Shown one piece after another: positions 9,990 to 23,275 of a stretch of DNA of 64,000 nt. The first letter of the stretch is position 1, and every line of letters starts with the position of its first letter. The position numbers were made by a program, and so were the translations under genes. A model generated the notes under the pieces. It saw nothing but the letters and a program-made list of their open reading frames with translations. It made no database searches and was not told where the DNA came from. This stretch comes from Gnetum montanum (Eukaryota > Streptophyta > Gnetopsida > Gnetales > Gnetaceae), in assembly GCA_015680685.1 (NCBI GenBank), contig MNCI01000556.1, positions 1,067,931 through 1,131,930 on the forward strand, written 5' to 3'.

Positions 9990-12900
9990 CTACTTGATAT
10001 CTACTCGATATCTAACTTGAATGTGTCTTGAGTAATGATGCTGAATATCTACTCAATATTCATGTAGATGGTAAAGAACAACTTGCCAATTAACACATTG
10101 CATATTATTGTTGCTCTAATCTAACTGCCAATCATGTAGACCAACACAAAGAGATGGAATATGGAGTTCAATTGGTAGGATCACCTTAGAATCATAAGTT
10201 ATAATGTAAAGAATATGACCAGTGACTATACAAAAATTAGTATGATAAAACCAAAGGGCATGAGATAGGTTTATATGCTAGTTATGTTGGGTGTTATTAA
10301 CCATGATACGAAGAAAGCATATGAGAGATTTATTAGTAGACTTAGAATACCCATTAAATTGATGACAATAAGGTGATGAAAAGGATTGCATGATGTAGTA
10401 CGTGGAGTAAAAATCAACTACCTCCTTTTGAACTAAGATCTATAGTTAGTTATAATCTAGAGAGATATGATGAAGTGAGCTATGATGTGATCAAGGATGA
10501 AGATATAGATAATGTGGGATTTGGTAGAATGAAAATAAATGAATTCTACCCACTTAGTGAATTATTCCCTCGTAGTTTGTATAAATTGATTCCTAGTAGA
10601 TGAAGGAGAAGTAATGGCACTAATTAGATATAAATTCCATTTTTAAAAAGGAATATGATTTGAGACATGTTGAGCTCTTGTTAAGGAACAATAATAATAG
10701 AACTATGCATTTGGCAAGTATCAAATGTTCTAAATAGATGATAAGCATCTTTGGCTAAGGTTGACCAGTAATAGAAAAAAGAGATTATGCAAGTAGCTAG
10801 GGAGCATGAACGTAGGTATTCGCTACAAACTCCTAAGTAAACTTGATCAAGGACTATTTTAGACTTTTTAGAACTAAGATAACAAAGAAGAATACCTATA
10901 GAAGAAACTCAATAAAGAATATTAGGATTCACTAATAAAAAATGTTGACTATGTTTATGCAAGGTATCCTTTTGAGTAGGCATAAGGTGACTAGGAGTTT
11001 CCCTAATTGTGAGGTAATGGAAAAGATCAACATATTGTTGATTATCATATTCTACATTGATAGTGCTTACCAATATGTTAGAATATTGTATTATAGGTAT
11101 TAAGAAAATAGATTAAATGAGTTGATCTCACATACTGGTAAGATCATCATGAATGACTAGACTTACTAGTGGATTAGCTGGCATATTCTCAAAATGAGGG
11201 ATATGACTCAAAATATAAGTAGATAAGGAAAAGATAATTTCCTTAGCCATTTAAATATAAGGAAGTAGGTGAAGAGCCTTGTAATCATAGTCACCATTAA
11301 TTTAATTTATGATGAGCTATGAGTCACCATAAAGATAAATAGTTTTGACTTAATTTTGCAATGTCACTAAGAGACCTCTTATGAAGGCCTCATATTTAGC
11401 AACATTATTAGTACAAGGTAAATTAAGTTTATAAGCATAATAAAGAAATTGTTTAGTAGAGAAAATAAGAACACAAGCTGTGCTAGATTTGAGAAATGTA
11501 TGTGCTCCTTTGAAATAAAGGACAACATCAAAATTTCCTATATCAAGTTATAAACTATGAAAAATTTTATTTGTTTCAAATGAATAGATAAGATCAAGTG
11601 AAGCATGATCTTTGATCTAGTGTTAAGATAGCAAAGAAAGATCAAAATTTATAAGAAAAGCATTCCACCAAGCTAAGTGATAGTTATCAAAAGGATTGTT
11701 AGTCATAACTTTCATCATATTATCTTTGTAAATAACAAAGATTCTAACATTTAAAAGGTAATGTCTCTACCTTTTAAGAGCAAAGACAAGATTTAAGTAG
11801 GATTTTGTAAAACATCTTATCTCATAATCTGAAAAGGGGTGAGATAGGTAGTATACAGGAAGATCAACTTTGTCTTCTCATCATTGAGAGAGTATAATGG
11901 AGATATAATGATTAAAATTAGAAATATAAAGATAAAAAGGTTGATTGAATTATGGGGAATGAAAAATAGGAAGCATAGTTAAGAATTCTTTGATAGAATC
12001 GAAGGGATTTTAACACTTCTCATCCTAGATAAAGAAAGTGGATTTACAAAATAAATAAGTTAAAAGATGATGATTAGTGAGGTTGGAAATGAAATGATAA
12101 ATTCATTGAAGATGATCTTGAAGGACACACACCTTGAATATCTTTAGGAGGTATGAGATTTTGAATAGGTTTAACTTTATCAAGATCAATAGCTATGTTA
12201 TCTTGAGAGATAAGATAACCTAACAGTATACCTATAAGAACTACAAAAATATAGTTCTTAAGATTAAGATGCAAGTTAAACTTCTCATAGCAAGTTAGAA
12301 CTTCATCTAATTTAGAAACATGATTAGTAGCTAAGGTAGAATTGATGGTTAATTTATGAACGTAATTGTTATAAAATTCATGGATTATTAGTAGGTAGCT
12401 CAAACATTTTTTAGACCAAAGGGAATTTTGATGTAAAAAAATGTTCCCCAATAAGTCATAAATGTCGTATAGTAGTAGTACTATGCATTTATCTAGATTT
12501 TGTTATAACTAGAAAAACCATATGTAAAGGATAAAAGAGCATGAAAAACCATGGAATCAATTAGCTTATCAATATTTGGTAAAGGGAAATCTTTCTTAAC
12601 AGTGACTTTGTTGAGGTCTCTAAAGTTAATTCAAATGTGAATGCCACCATTCTTTTTGAAAACTAAAATGATGTTAGAAGCCCAATCAAAATAGTTGATA
12701 GGATGGATGAATCCAATGTTAAAGAGCTTTTTTATCTCTTCTTTTATAGAAAGAGCTATAGTAGGATGAATTTTCATAACCTTTTGTTTGACAGGCTTGG
12801 AAGCTTCCTCCAAGATGATGTTACGCTAAATAAGCTTTAGGTCTAGACCAGGAATATCACTTGTTCCTAAGAAAAAGAAATTGATTATTTCTAAAAGGTT

Positions 12901-13235
12901 GCTAGAATAGACTCGTGAAGGTCTATAGAAAGAAAGGAACTAAGCTGAAGGGTCTTTTATTTGTCTTTACAAATTAGTATAGGAAGATCAATTAATTGAT
13001 CATTAGTTAAGAGAGGCTCTTGATTTAAGAAAGAGATATGTAGCTAAGATATGAGTTCATACTTAGTAACATCTAAATAGTATATAAGAGAAATTGAGTT
13101 TGATACTAAGTTAAGGAAAGAGAGATCTAGAGTTCTACGTATCTAACCTACATGATTTCTCGAGATTAGAGGTTAGAGTAGAGACTATGGATAGGCAGCC
13201 ATGTTCACCTAGGAAAAAATTAATTAATTAGATTT
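9990..13235 (-). pseudogene. Decayed Ty3/gypsy (Tat-like) pol
   Basis: Minus-strand pol broken by many stops and shifts. RT begins near 12813 (KQKVMKIHPTIALSIKEEI, then FIHPI and WASNI) and continues at 12451-12130 (LNLKNYIFVVLIGILLGYLI, then IAIDLDKVKPIQNLIPPKDI). An RNase H of the TNNVAKYEAFIRGL / YGDS type lies near 11480-11290. Integrase follows: YYWSTLAKDAYH near 10790, FTKWVEFI near 10540 and VILPIELHIP near 10160. The additional TNN-YEA RNase H before integrase is diagnostic of the Tat lineage. Gag, LTRs and boundaries are not recognisable. It is more decayed than elements A and B and differs from them. Confidence 0.8.
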
Positions 13236-13269
13236 TTTTATTGAAAGAAGAGAAAATGTCAAAAATAAG

Positions 13270-15960
13270 CAAGAAAATTCAAAAGTGAGATAAACATCAA
13301 ATGTCCAAAGACACATGTCAAAAGTCCAAAATCAACCTAATTTACAAAGAAAAGTAGAGGATTTACTTGCAAATGGCTACATGAGGAAGTCACTTTCTCC
13401 TTATGTAGTTCCAACAATGCTTATGCTAAAGAAGGATAGTGAAGAATGTAGAATGTGCATTAATTCTATGACTGTGAATAGGATAATAGTGAGATACAAG
13501 TTTCCTATTCTAAAAATAGATTATATCCTAGATTTCCTTACCAATGTAGAGGTTTTCAAAAAAATTGACTTGAAGAGTGGACATCATCAAATTTGGATTA
13601 GGATTTTTAATGAAAGGAAGACCATTTTCAAAACAACATATGGATTATTTAAGTGATTTGTGATGTCATTTATAATCACAAATACCCCTTCTAAATTCAT
13701 GAGTCTAGTGCATGATGTTCTCAATGATTTGATTAGTAAGTATTATATTATCTTCTTTAATGATATTTTGGTATACAACTCTAATGAGAAGGAGCATTTG
13801 GATCACTTTGGAAGAGTGTATCTTAAGTAGAAGAAATTACATTTGATGATAAATGTGAAGAAGAATCACTCAAAGATGAAACTTGAATATTTGGAACATG
13901 CAATTTCTAAAATCAAGTTCAAATGGAAGCTACAAGGGTGAGGGCTATTAAAGATTGTCCAACTCCTAGAAATGTTGGGAAGATAAGATCATTTCTTAGT
14001 TTAGTAGGTTTTTATAAGTAGCTCATAAAAAGTTTAAATGGTATTTCATGAATGATATTTATTTTTCTTAATAAGAATTAAGATTTTAGGTGGGATGAGA
14101 AAACCCAAAGAAGCTTTGACTTGTTGAGGGTGAAAATTGGTAGTAAATCAATGCTTTCAATACTATATTTCTAAAAACTTTTTCATTGGAGGGCTAGTTT
14201 CATAAGGAATACATGTTTCTTTCTTTTCAAAAAACTTAAATAAGTTAAGTTAGAAATATAACATATATGAGAAGGAATTTTATGCTATTCTTTACACAAT
14301 AAAGTATTGAAGGCATTACTTGTTTCCAAAGGAGCTCACTTTGATGAATAATCATAAAGTACTTGAATATCTTAATTCCAAAAATAATTTGAGAGCTAAA
14401 AACATGAAGTAGATGGCATAATTATAGGAGTTCAGGTTTGTGCTTAAGCACAAGAGTGGAAAAGCCAATGTGGTGGCTAATGTATTCTCTAGGATGCATA
14501 TAGTGAATTTTAGTATACCTCATGTGGAAGATATGAATTATTTTAATGATTTATATGAACATGATTTAGATTTTGAACACATTTGGAGAAGCCTCAAAAG
14601 ACCATTTTTGAGTAGGATAGACCAGTGAAGGGACTATCATATTTAATAGGAACTATTGTTGAAGATTAAAAAGTTTTGTTTTTCAAATTATAATTTTAGA
14701 AGGAAAATTTTTGTTGAAAAATATTATGGTAGCATGGCAAGTGACATGGGTAGAGACAAGACATTAATGCTTGTGGTAGATACTATTTTGGGCTAGAATT
14801 ATCTCTAAAGTTTTTAAATTTGTGAAGGAGTATTTGACATGTCAAAAATTCAAAGGAGATAAAGGAGTGGATGGACATTACATGTCTTTGCTAATCCCTA
14901 AGGATCATTCGAAAAGCGTGTTAATAGACTTTGTGAGTGGGATTCTAAAGACTAAAAGTAGGAATGATGCTATCTTTATGATGGTGGATAGATTATCGAA
15001 GATGGCATACTTCATTCTATTTTAAAAGATAAGTAATGCATCTCATGTTTCAAATTTGTTTTTCTAACATATTATGATGTTGCATGGGATTTCTTTGAAT
15101 ATTGTTAGTGATAGAGACTCCAAGTTCACTATTTATTTTTAAAGTTAATTTTAAAAAATTTTATGAAAAAAAGTTAATTTTTTCTAATGCATATCATCCA
15201 TAATATGATGGTTAAATTGAAGTGGTCATTAAATCTTTGTTGAATTTTTTGAGGTGTTTGTATGAAGGATAGACCAATAGGTGGGAAAATTTATTGTGTC
15301 ATGTTGAATTTTCCTACTATAATGTTTTTCATGTTATTATTGGAAGGATCCTATTTAAGGTTAATTATTATTTTTGTTCAAATATTTCATTAATATTAGG
15401 ATCTTTGATAGAGAAGCTCAATTGAGGGTTTATTTTGTGCAAGAGATGAAGGATCTTCATGCTTAAATAAAAGAAAATCTTGAGAAGAAGGCTAAAGAAA
15501 GAGTCCTTAAAATGAATAAGGGTAAGAAAAAGTCCAAATTTGCTATTTGTAATCTTGTTTGTATGTACTTGAAGAAGAAGAGATTGAGAGATGTCAACTT
15601 CTCAAAATTGAAGTTAAAGAAGATGAATCCTTTTAAGATACTATACTCAATTATAATGCTTTTGAAATTAACTTTACCAAATGATATTGGTATGTATTTT
15701 TTTTAATGTTGTAGATGTTGTATATTACCATGGACTAGTAGTTAATGAGTTGAAGGGGGCTATTGATAAGTCCAAGCCTTCAAAGGAGATGAAGGAAATT
15801 ATACTCAAGAAGAGAGAAGCTTCCAATACTCATTGAATGAAAAGGTATAAGTACTTGATCCATTAGAATGATCAAACTACTGATGATGTTGTATGGGTTA
15901 ATGAAACCAAACTTGTTAAGTAGGAAATCACTTTTTACCATACTTCCTTATTTACTTAAG
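13270..15960 (+). pseudogene. Decayed chromovirus pol with chromodomain, 5'-truncated
   Basis: Ty3/gypsy pol on the plus strand. It starts inside RT (QRKVEDLLANGYMRKSLSPY, YKFPILKIDYILD, FKKIDLKSGHHQI at 13315-13656), then YYIIFFNDILVYNS near 13740. RNase H ends with LEYLNSKNNLRAKN and LKHKSGKANVVANVFSRM (14340-14490). The integrase core has PKDHSKSVLIDFVSG and MMVDRLSKMAYFI (14820-15020), and the C-terminal part reads NLVCMYLKKKR (about 15550). A last block near 15850-15935 (KYLIH, NDQTTDDVVWVNETKLV) resembles a chromodomain. Gag, protease and the 5' LTR are missing. Many stops and shifts are present. Confidence 0.82.
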
Positions 15961-16880
15961 TTTACTTTTTGAAGGTGGAAGAGTTAGTATAGGGATACCT
16001 CTTTTGAACTCCTTTTCATCCCTACAGGTTGAAGACTAAAGGTTTTGAGTGACTAGAAAGATAACTTGGTTACCTAAGATGTCTTTCTTTAGGATTAGGC
16101 ATGCAAAGAAGACATTGTATATGCATGGAAGATGTTTTACCTAAGAGTTGATTGATGATAATAGACATCTTATCTAGAAAAGGAGAGGTCTTAGCTAGGA
16201 GTGGAGACATCTTATACAAAGAGGAGATGTCTCTAGAAATACATCTCACATGTGGAGGAGATGCCTTATTCTCAAAGAGGATGTCTTATCAAGATAGGAG
16301 ATATCTTGGATGAAAGCCAAAGTTGATAGTAAGACATCTTTTCAAGCTTGTAGACATCCCATTAAGTCATGGAAAGTTTCAATAAGGTAGTTTCAAAAAT
16401 AAAAATAGTTAGAAAATATGAGATCAAGTTTGGAAATAACTAGGAATCTTCAAGTTAATCAATGAAAATGTTTTCCTATAGTCTTAGTCTTATAATTCAT
16501 AAATATTTATTATGTTTACATATTTTTGGTATATAAGGAGCATAAGAGAGTTGAGAGAGAAATAGCATAAGAGTTGTGTACATATTTGTGGTCAATTATA
16601 TGTGTGATATTGGCCATTTTGACTCTTTTTGTGTTTTGGATCCTGGTCCTATGTAAGGAAGAGATCTAGCTCAATTATGTCCTTCATTAAGCTCAATCAT
16701 GTATATGGTTGTAGAGTTTCATGCTTTATAATATTTTTGAGTGTATGATTTATGGTTATATGGATTGGATTCAATTGTATTTATAATCTTATTTCAACAA
16801 CAATAGAAGATATCTAGTTTTCTTATGTTCTAATAATTTATTTATCTTACATAATATCTAGATATGATGTGTTTTGAAGA
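15961..16880 (+). promoter_or_regulatory. Possible old LTR after chromovirus pol
   Basis: Noncoding stretch following the chromodomain. It contains a purine run (gaaggtggaagag near 15973), about eight scattered copies of a gagacatctta-like phrase at 16130-16360, and a TATA-like tatataagg at 16530, so it could be a 3' LTR with U3 repeats. No second copy and no TG/CA ends were found. Confidence 0.35.
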
Positions 16881-19800
16881 GTTAAAGAAAATTGAAGTAA
16901 CCATGCTTCAAACCCTCTTAAGTATCAACCATAAGCTTGATTTCTATTGACTAAGATAAATGCAAATGAATAAGAAGTAGAGACTCTTAGGATAACTGAG
17001 AAAATCTCACAAAGTTTAGTGGTTATTCAATAGAATGTACAAGGAAGATAATCGAAGCAACAACCAAGGTTGCATTTGATATAGATAGTTCTAGTGTAGT
17101 TTTTGTAAAGGACATTAGATTAATTGATTGAAACAAGTGCCAGACATAACTTCCTTTCACCAAAAATCATTTGTATCCTTAATTTGCAAGGGAAACTCTC
17201 TTTGACATCCTACAAGTTAGCCAAATTCTATCCAATCAAATGTGCTAGAGTTGTAAGAGATGTAGATGTAAAGGTAGGCCAACGAAGTAAGAACTTGGTT
17301 GGATTTTTGGTTCTAGATATTATTTCTTTCCAAGTTATCCTTGGAAAAAAAGTTTTTAAAAATATGAAATTACTAGTTTCCTCATACCTAGATGTCCTTT
17401 ATATTTTACATGAGTAATTACCCTATGCAATGAAGACATCTATACCATGAACAACTAGAACTCTTCATGAAGTTCAAATTATTTTTCCTATGGTGATGAA
17501 GCAAGTTGCTAGGGATCTAATATAGTAGATATTTCTCATCACATTGAGAGAGACAAAAGAGAAAAATTCTACTCAAATGGATTTGTGGATAAAGAACATG
17601 TGAGAATGGTGGAAGATAAAGAAGTGGAAAGAAGTGGAAAGGTATAAGGATCTCATGTAGTGGAATTACCTAAAGAATTTCTAGAATGGTGGAAGATAAA
17701 TTATAAGATTGAGATACTATTAAGAACTACCCCTCTTAGGTAATGATCCTATAGTATACCTTCCCCTAGGTTGCCTGAATTAAGGAAGTAGTTACTATGT
17801 TTGATGGATAATGTTTACATTCAGCCTTACAAATCTTCTTATGGAGGTTTAGTATTATTTTTCAAGAAAGAAGATGGCTCGTTAAGGTTGTGCTATGACT
17901 TCAAACTCTTGAAAATGTACACCATCAAGAATAGGTATCCAGTACCTTTGGTTTTGGACCTATTTGACTAATAAACAAGGATCAAGTATTCACTTAACTT
18001 GACCTTTACTAATGTTACTATCATGTATTGATCGAAAAACATGTTGAAGAAAAGATAGCATGTGTCACTCATTATGGCTCATAGAAGTAGATGATCATGT
18101 TATATGGATTATGCAACACTCATACTACTTTTTGCATACTCATGAATAAGGTGTTTCATTTATATATTGATAAATGTTTAGTATTATATCTTGATGATAT
18201 CCTTGTGTATTATCAATTTATGGAAGAACATTTTCATCATTTAGATATGATATTCTCCAAATTATGAGAGTATAAGTTATATGTTAAGTGAATTGTGAGT
18301 TTAGTAATGCAAAATTAATATTTTTATGCAAAATCATTGGTGGAGGTAGGGTGAAATCATATCCAAATAAAGTAAAGGTCATTAGCACATAACCTATGCT
18401 AAAATATGTGCATGAACTACTCCAATTAGTAACTTATGATCAATATGAAGATACTCACAACTTAGATTGTTTTGTTCTTCCTAACTTTGTAAAACCATTT
18501 AAAGTTGATATTGATACTTTGTAAAAGCATTTAGTAACTTTGTAAAACCATTTAAAGTTGATATTGATACTTTAGATGAGGTAATTAGTAGAGTACTCTT
18601 ACAATATAATCATATGGTGGCATTCAAATCAAAGAATTCAAACTAGATAGAATAACTATTTCCAATGGATGAAAAGGAAACATTTTTCATTATCAACTAT
18701 CATTGTACTTGATGGTATTATCTCCTTTGTGATCCCATGATAGTCAAAACTAATAATGCTACCATGAGGTACCTTCCCAACGAATAAAAGTTGAAGCTAA
18801 AGCAAACTCAATGGTTAAGTCTATTGTAAGAGTAGAGCCTTCCATTCATTTATTCGCTAGCCCAAAAGAACATTGTAGTAAATGATTTGAGTATATGTCC
18901 TTAAGTATACTTGATGGAAGTAGTGGAATAGCCAAATAGCTCTTGGATCATTGATTGATCATGACCTCTCAACAAAGATTAAGAAATGACTACATCATGA
19001 TTAATGTCCTTAGGAATTATTAAAGATGATCCATGAAGGTGATGAATCAAATTTTAGTAAAGTACATGGCATAATCATGTTCAAATAATAGAATTTATAT
19101 TTCTAGTTTAGGTTCTCTACATTCTAAAATCATGGATGAATTTCATAGCATGCTCTAGGCTTATCATCTAAGGCACAAGAAAATGATGGTGTTGGTGGAG
19201 AGGAGTTTCTACTATCCTAACTTGGGCATTTATGTGGTAGAATTTGTGTGAAAATGAGAAACTTAGAAATTTACTCAATCCATTGAAGAATCTAGAGATT
19301 CCATGAGTGAACATCTCCATGGATTTCATTACAAGACTTTTCATAGTATAGGAATTTCCTAGCATCCTTATAGTTGTGGATAAGTTCTCCTTGTTACTTT
19401 CCTCATGTGTTCTTATCCTTGAATAGCTAAGAATGTAGCATCATTATTATTTGATAATGTAGTTCACTACTTTGGATTATGATCAAGCATTATTTTGAAT
19501 TGTGAGTCCCATTTTATAAGGGATTTTTAATGAAAGTTATTTAAGATGTTGGATGCTAAGTTATGAATGTCTTCAAGGTATTATCCCCAAATGGATGGAT
19601 AAGTAGATTAGGTAAATAGGATTTTAGAGGAATACCTAAGAAAATTCATCTAGTTTAATGAAATGAAGTAGGTGGCTTTGCTACCTATGACTTAGTTCAA
19701 CTACAATATTGAAAAATCCTCCACCATAAGATTCTCTTTGGTGCAGTTGGCCTTAACAAGGTAATTATCAGTCCTAAAATTGGTGGAAACCTCATGTGAA

Positions 19801-20130
19801 ATTTTAATTTTTAAACAAATAAATTTATTAAAGATTAGGTAAATTATATCCAAGTTTCTAGACTATATTTAAAGAATTATTTCCAACATACAAAGAAGTA
19901 CTCACATAGTAAGAGGAGACCATTAGACTTTATTGTTGATGAATGGACTCTCTTGAAGATGGATTATGCAAGATAGATAAGGTTGAAGAAGGGGGATAAG
20001 CAAGAGGTTCTTAAGGTGTTATGATATATCTTTTAAGATTCTTTCTTGGGTGAGAATGCTTACAAGCTATAGTTGCTAGCATATTTGGTAAAATATCACC
20101 ATGTGTTTTATGTTTCAATGCTTAAAAAGT
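16881..20130 (+). pseudogene. Second decayed chromovirus-type Ty3/gypsy pol
   Basis: Protease-like frame at 17124-17417 (MIETSARHNFLSPKI, then FQVILGKK); the usual Asp-Thr/Ser-Gly is changed to ETS. RT follows near 17700-18300 (NVYIQPYKSSYGG, RLCYDFKLLKM, RYPVPLVLDLF, and YLDDILVYY at 18185). RNase H starts near 18490 and is interrupted by a small duplication. Integrase parts lie at 19150-19560 (NVASLLFDNVVHYFGL) and the C-terminal VKYHHVFYVSMLKKF near 20090. Most of gag is absent and stops and shifts are frequent. It is separate from the preceding element because RT, RNase H and integrase occur again in order. Confidence 0.78.
18482..18587. repeat. 53-bp tandem duplication
   Basis: Two copies offset by 53 bp, both beginning taactttgtaaaaccattta. 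It falls at the start of the RNase H region of the decayed chromovirus and repeats its first beta-strand. The copies look nearly identical, so the duplication is younger than the element. Confidence 0.85.
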
Positions 20131-21275
20131 TCAATCTTAGAGACATTGATCTAGCAATAGTAAGATCCAAATAACCTATAAACATTGAGTATATTAAAGG
20201 ATGATGGATTTATTTCATCATCAACATGTACATCATAAGCTATGCCCAAAATTAGAAGGTTGAATTCATGGTATACTCACAGAGCATATCCTTAGAGAAG
20301 GATACCTAAGAGCAATAGTAAGCTCTCAAGAATAATTTGTCTTTTGTCCTAAACTTCTATGCTAAGAATGACATTGATTTTCCCTTGTGGATTTATAGAG
20401 GTGTTTAGTTGGAGACAACCACTTCCTGATGGAAGTTACAATGCTACCTATAATAAAAGAAAAAAAAAATTGGTAGATGTGTAATAGCATGAATGGTGCT
20501 AAAGTGAATCTAAATTTCTAAGGGATAGAAAATCAATATCTTCCCCTTGAATTAAGAATTTTAATGATGCTACAATGAGGCTAGAATCCTAAGGTTCCTG
20601 TACATGCTAGTGATAGGCTATTACTAGGCATGAGAAGTGGTTCTCCCAAGTTACAAAATAGCATCCCCTTAGTTACAAAAGGGTCAACACTACACTCTTG
20701 TATCACCACCATAGGTAGATTATTGGATCATGTATTAAGAGATTATATTTAACTTTAGGTAGAAAAATTAGGACATTTTACAAGAAGAAAGGAAAAACCA
20801 TTTCTTGCTAAATCCAAGTTAGACAAACTTCTCTAAGTATTTTTTGGATGTCAAGTTTCATTTAATATTCATAATTTATGATTGAATAGCCCTAGTCATT
20901 GAACCTACCTATCTATAACTATTGAAAAGAATTTTAGTTGTTCAAAGTTCTTTAATATTCATTAGGACTATTTAGGTTTTAAAATACATATGAACAAAGA
21001 CTTAAGATCTGAGAATATCTCTTCTTTCAAGTGGAAGATAGTATAGGAAAACATACATAGTTAATGAATTGAAGGTTGTTCCTCTTTAGAAGAGTGGGTA
21101 GAGGAGTGTGAAGATCCTCATAGGATTAGTGCTATCTTAACCATCATTAATAGAACTACATGATCTTGATTTCTTTATGTACCTCCTCACAAGGATATGT
21201 AGGCTTATTAAGAAGGCTTCATCTCTTCATCTCCCAAGATTATGCCACCATCCTTCTCTTTAGTGCAGGGGTTAG
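20131..21275. other. Noncoding stretch between elements
   Basis: No gene recognised. It probably contains the 3' tail and an LTR of the preceding chromovirus, but neither a PPT nor TG/CA ends are convincing. Confidence 0.4.
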
Positions 21276-21280
21276 GGTTA
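21276..21280. repeat. Putative left TSD of the A1/A2 block
   Basis: Five bases (ggtta) directly outside the LTR end TGTAGTGACC. The partner should lie beyond the far LTR of A2, outside the window, so it cannot be confirmed here. Confidence 0.3.
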
Positions 21281-23261
21281 TGTAGTGACCAAAAATGTTA
21301 GTGGCTAGAATACCGAGAGGTTTCTGGGAAAATAGTTTAACCTTGGATCTATGCAAGGGCTGTGCTGGAGAGAAACAAAAATGGGGTGCCCTGAATGATT
21401 TGGTTGATCAGATAGGAACTTAATTGGTGTATCTTAATCCTTTATGAACATTTGTTTTGGAAATGATGTACGTGAAGTAAAGTGATGATCAATAAATATA
21501 AAATGATGAAAATAGTGCAAAAAAAAGATGATAGTAAGTGAATAGAAAAATAGACTTGGGTGAGAAAGTGTACCTCCCCAAGATCATAGATTTGATCCTT
21601 TGTTTTGTTGGAAGGTGTACAATTGAACATGCAACACTAGAGAGGCATAGCTTTTACAGAGCAGTATGGTCATAGATCTCTGAACTATAGTCAGTAGCCT
21701 GGTATTCAGGATTCTTTTGCTTGCCACTTTGCTCGCTAAGATGTCAAAATGCTAAACTCACAAAGGGATGTCTGGAGCCAACCAAAAAGCTTAAAGCCAA
21801 CCAAAATGCTAAAAATTCCAACTATGCTCTCCAAAAGACAACTCAAAAGTCAACTATGCAAAAAGCTAACCCTTTGAGCATTGTTCACTGGGGTATTTAT
21901 AGGGCTAGGAGTAGGAGAAAAATGTGTTCTAGATGCCACCTATCTTGGGCCCCTCAAGGTGCAAACATGGCTATGCTATGTAGATGTGTGATGTTGGATG
22001 TGAACCTTGTTACTCTAAGACCATACTTCTAAAACTGCATGTGCCAAAATTTAGAAAGCATGCTAACAATGAAAATAAAAGTGGAGCCTACGCTCCAGGG
22101 CTACGTCTTCCCTACTCTTGCAAGTAGGGCCAAGTGTAGGAATAATTTTTGGAATTGACCAAGGGTGTACAAAATGAAGTAAAATTGTTGGTTTTGTTTG
22201 CCAGAGAGGTGCCAGAATGAGAGTGATCACTACCAACAAGTTATAGAGCTAATCAAAGATGTCTTGATGCCTCCATGAAAATTTTGCACTACTTATGCTG
22301 TCCAGCACATTGGCGTAGCGTAAGTAACTAGTTGCTAAGCTGTGCTACACTACGTAGTATAGCATAGCGTAGCTAGTGGTCTTAAAAGAAGTCTTACCTA
22401 GAAGTTGAGATCATCTGTTCGAGGCTTGGTCAGGCAAGTGACTGCAACTTTTTCTTCCATGCTGAAAAGCCTTTGAGCTACTAAGTTCATCTTTGGGACA
22501 TTCTATTGTTTTGCATCCTTGCTACGCTACATAGCATAGCACAGTGTAGCAGCCATTGTGACATGCATCTTTGTTTAATATTTCAATGTTTCACCAGGAA
22601 ACTTTGCTTGATTCTTGAGGGCTAAGTGGGATAGGCAGTTTTAGAGACTGGAGCATTGCCATGTGCAATTCTGTTGCTAGAGCCATTTGGCTGAGGGGAT
22701 TTTGTGCATTCTATCCTTGCTACGCTATGTTATGCTACATAGTGTAGCATAGCATAGCACCCTATGTTGGTTGAATCCCAACTTGTTTTGCAATCATTTT
22801 GTCATAGGATGTTTATTATGTCCCGGTGTGTTGGCAGAGCAAGTTTGCTTGACAATTGTAACATGGGAAAATGCTTTGAAAGACTAACTTGTTATTCACT
22901 TGCATCTTGGATGCATGAGTGGTCTCTTCAAGGCTTGCTATGTTACACAGCATAGCATAGCGTAGCATATTTCTTTGCTAGAAAAATTGCTAAACTGTTT
23001 AGCTCATCCTAAACATTTTCAAAAACTCCTAGCATAGTCCCTAGGTAGACTGTCACCTAGGTTAATTGTCCAGTTTGGTAGGCTAGAGAGTCCAATAGGC
23101 CTGTGAGCCCTGGAGATAGAAAAATTTCAAGACTGTACAATCTATACTCAGTGCCCACATTGTTTTGATGGTTCATTGTGACGCTACACTTGTGGAAGTC
23201 TTTTGCCCAAATTCCAAGGCTCTACTGAAGCATTAGGATCTTGAAATTTTATGGTGTTTCA
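21281..23261 (-). repeat. A1 3' LTR (1,981 bp)
   Basis: On the minus strand it starts TGAAACACCATAAAATTTCA and ends CTACA. It aligns over its whole length with 38486-40451. A TATA box on the minus strand lies at 21901-21894 (TATAAATA). Four palindromic blocks built from GCTACGCTA/TAGCATAGC occur at about 22340, 22520, 22718 and 22934. The G-box present in the other copy (39123-39128) is lost here. The first bases match the start of the LTR of element B, so A and B are related families. Confidence 0.92.
22340..22968. repeat. Four palindromic GCTACGC hairpins in the A1 3' LTR
   Basis: Blocks at 22340-22373 (centre CTACGTAG), 22519-22550, 22718-22760 and 22934-22968. Each pairs GCTACGCTA-type arms with TAGCATAGC-type arms, and spacing is about 180-210 bp. 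The middle LTR has the same four at 39514-39554, 39699-39738, 39908-39950 and 40127-40157. Confidence 0.85.
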
Positions 23262-23275
23262 ATGGCCTCTCTTTG
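23262..23275 (-). promoter_or_regulatory. Polypurine tract of A1
   Basis: Minus strand reads AAAGAGAGGCCAT directly before the LTR start TGAAACACC. It primes plus-strand DNA synthesis in LTR elements. The same tract in A2 (40452-40464) is AAAGAGGGGCCAT, and B has AAAGAGGGGCCAA. Confidence 0.85.

Noticed and set aside
21721-22032. 103-codon frame, partly repeated at 38743-39206
   Set aside because: Both lie inside the two LTR copies, antisense to the element, and the reading frame differs between copies. Similarity reflects LTR identity.
22318-22380. GCTACGTAGC palindromes as MITE termini
   Set aside because: They recur at fixed places in both LTR copies and in introns, with no target-site duplications around them.
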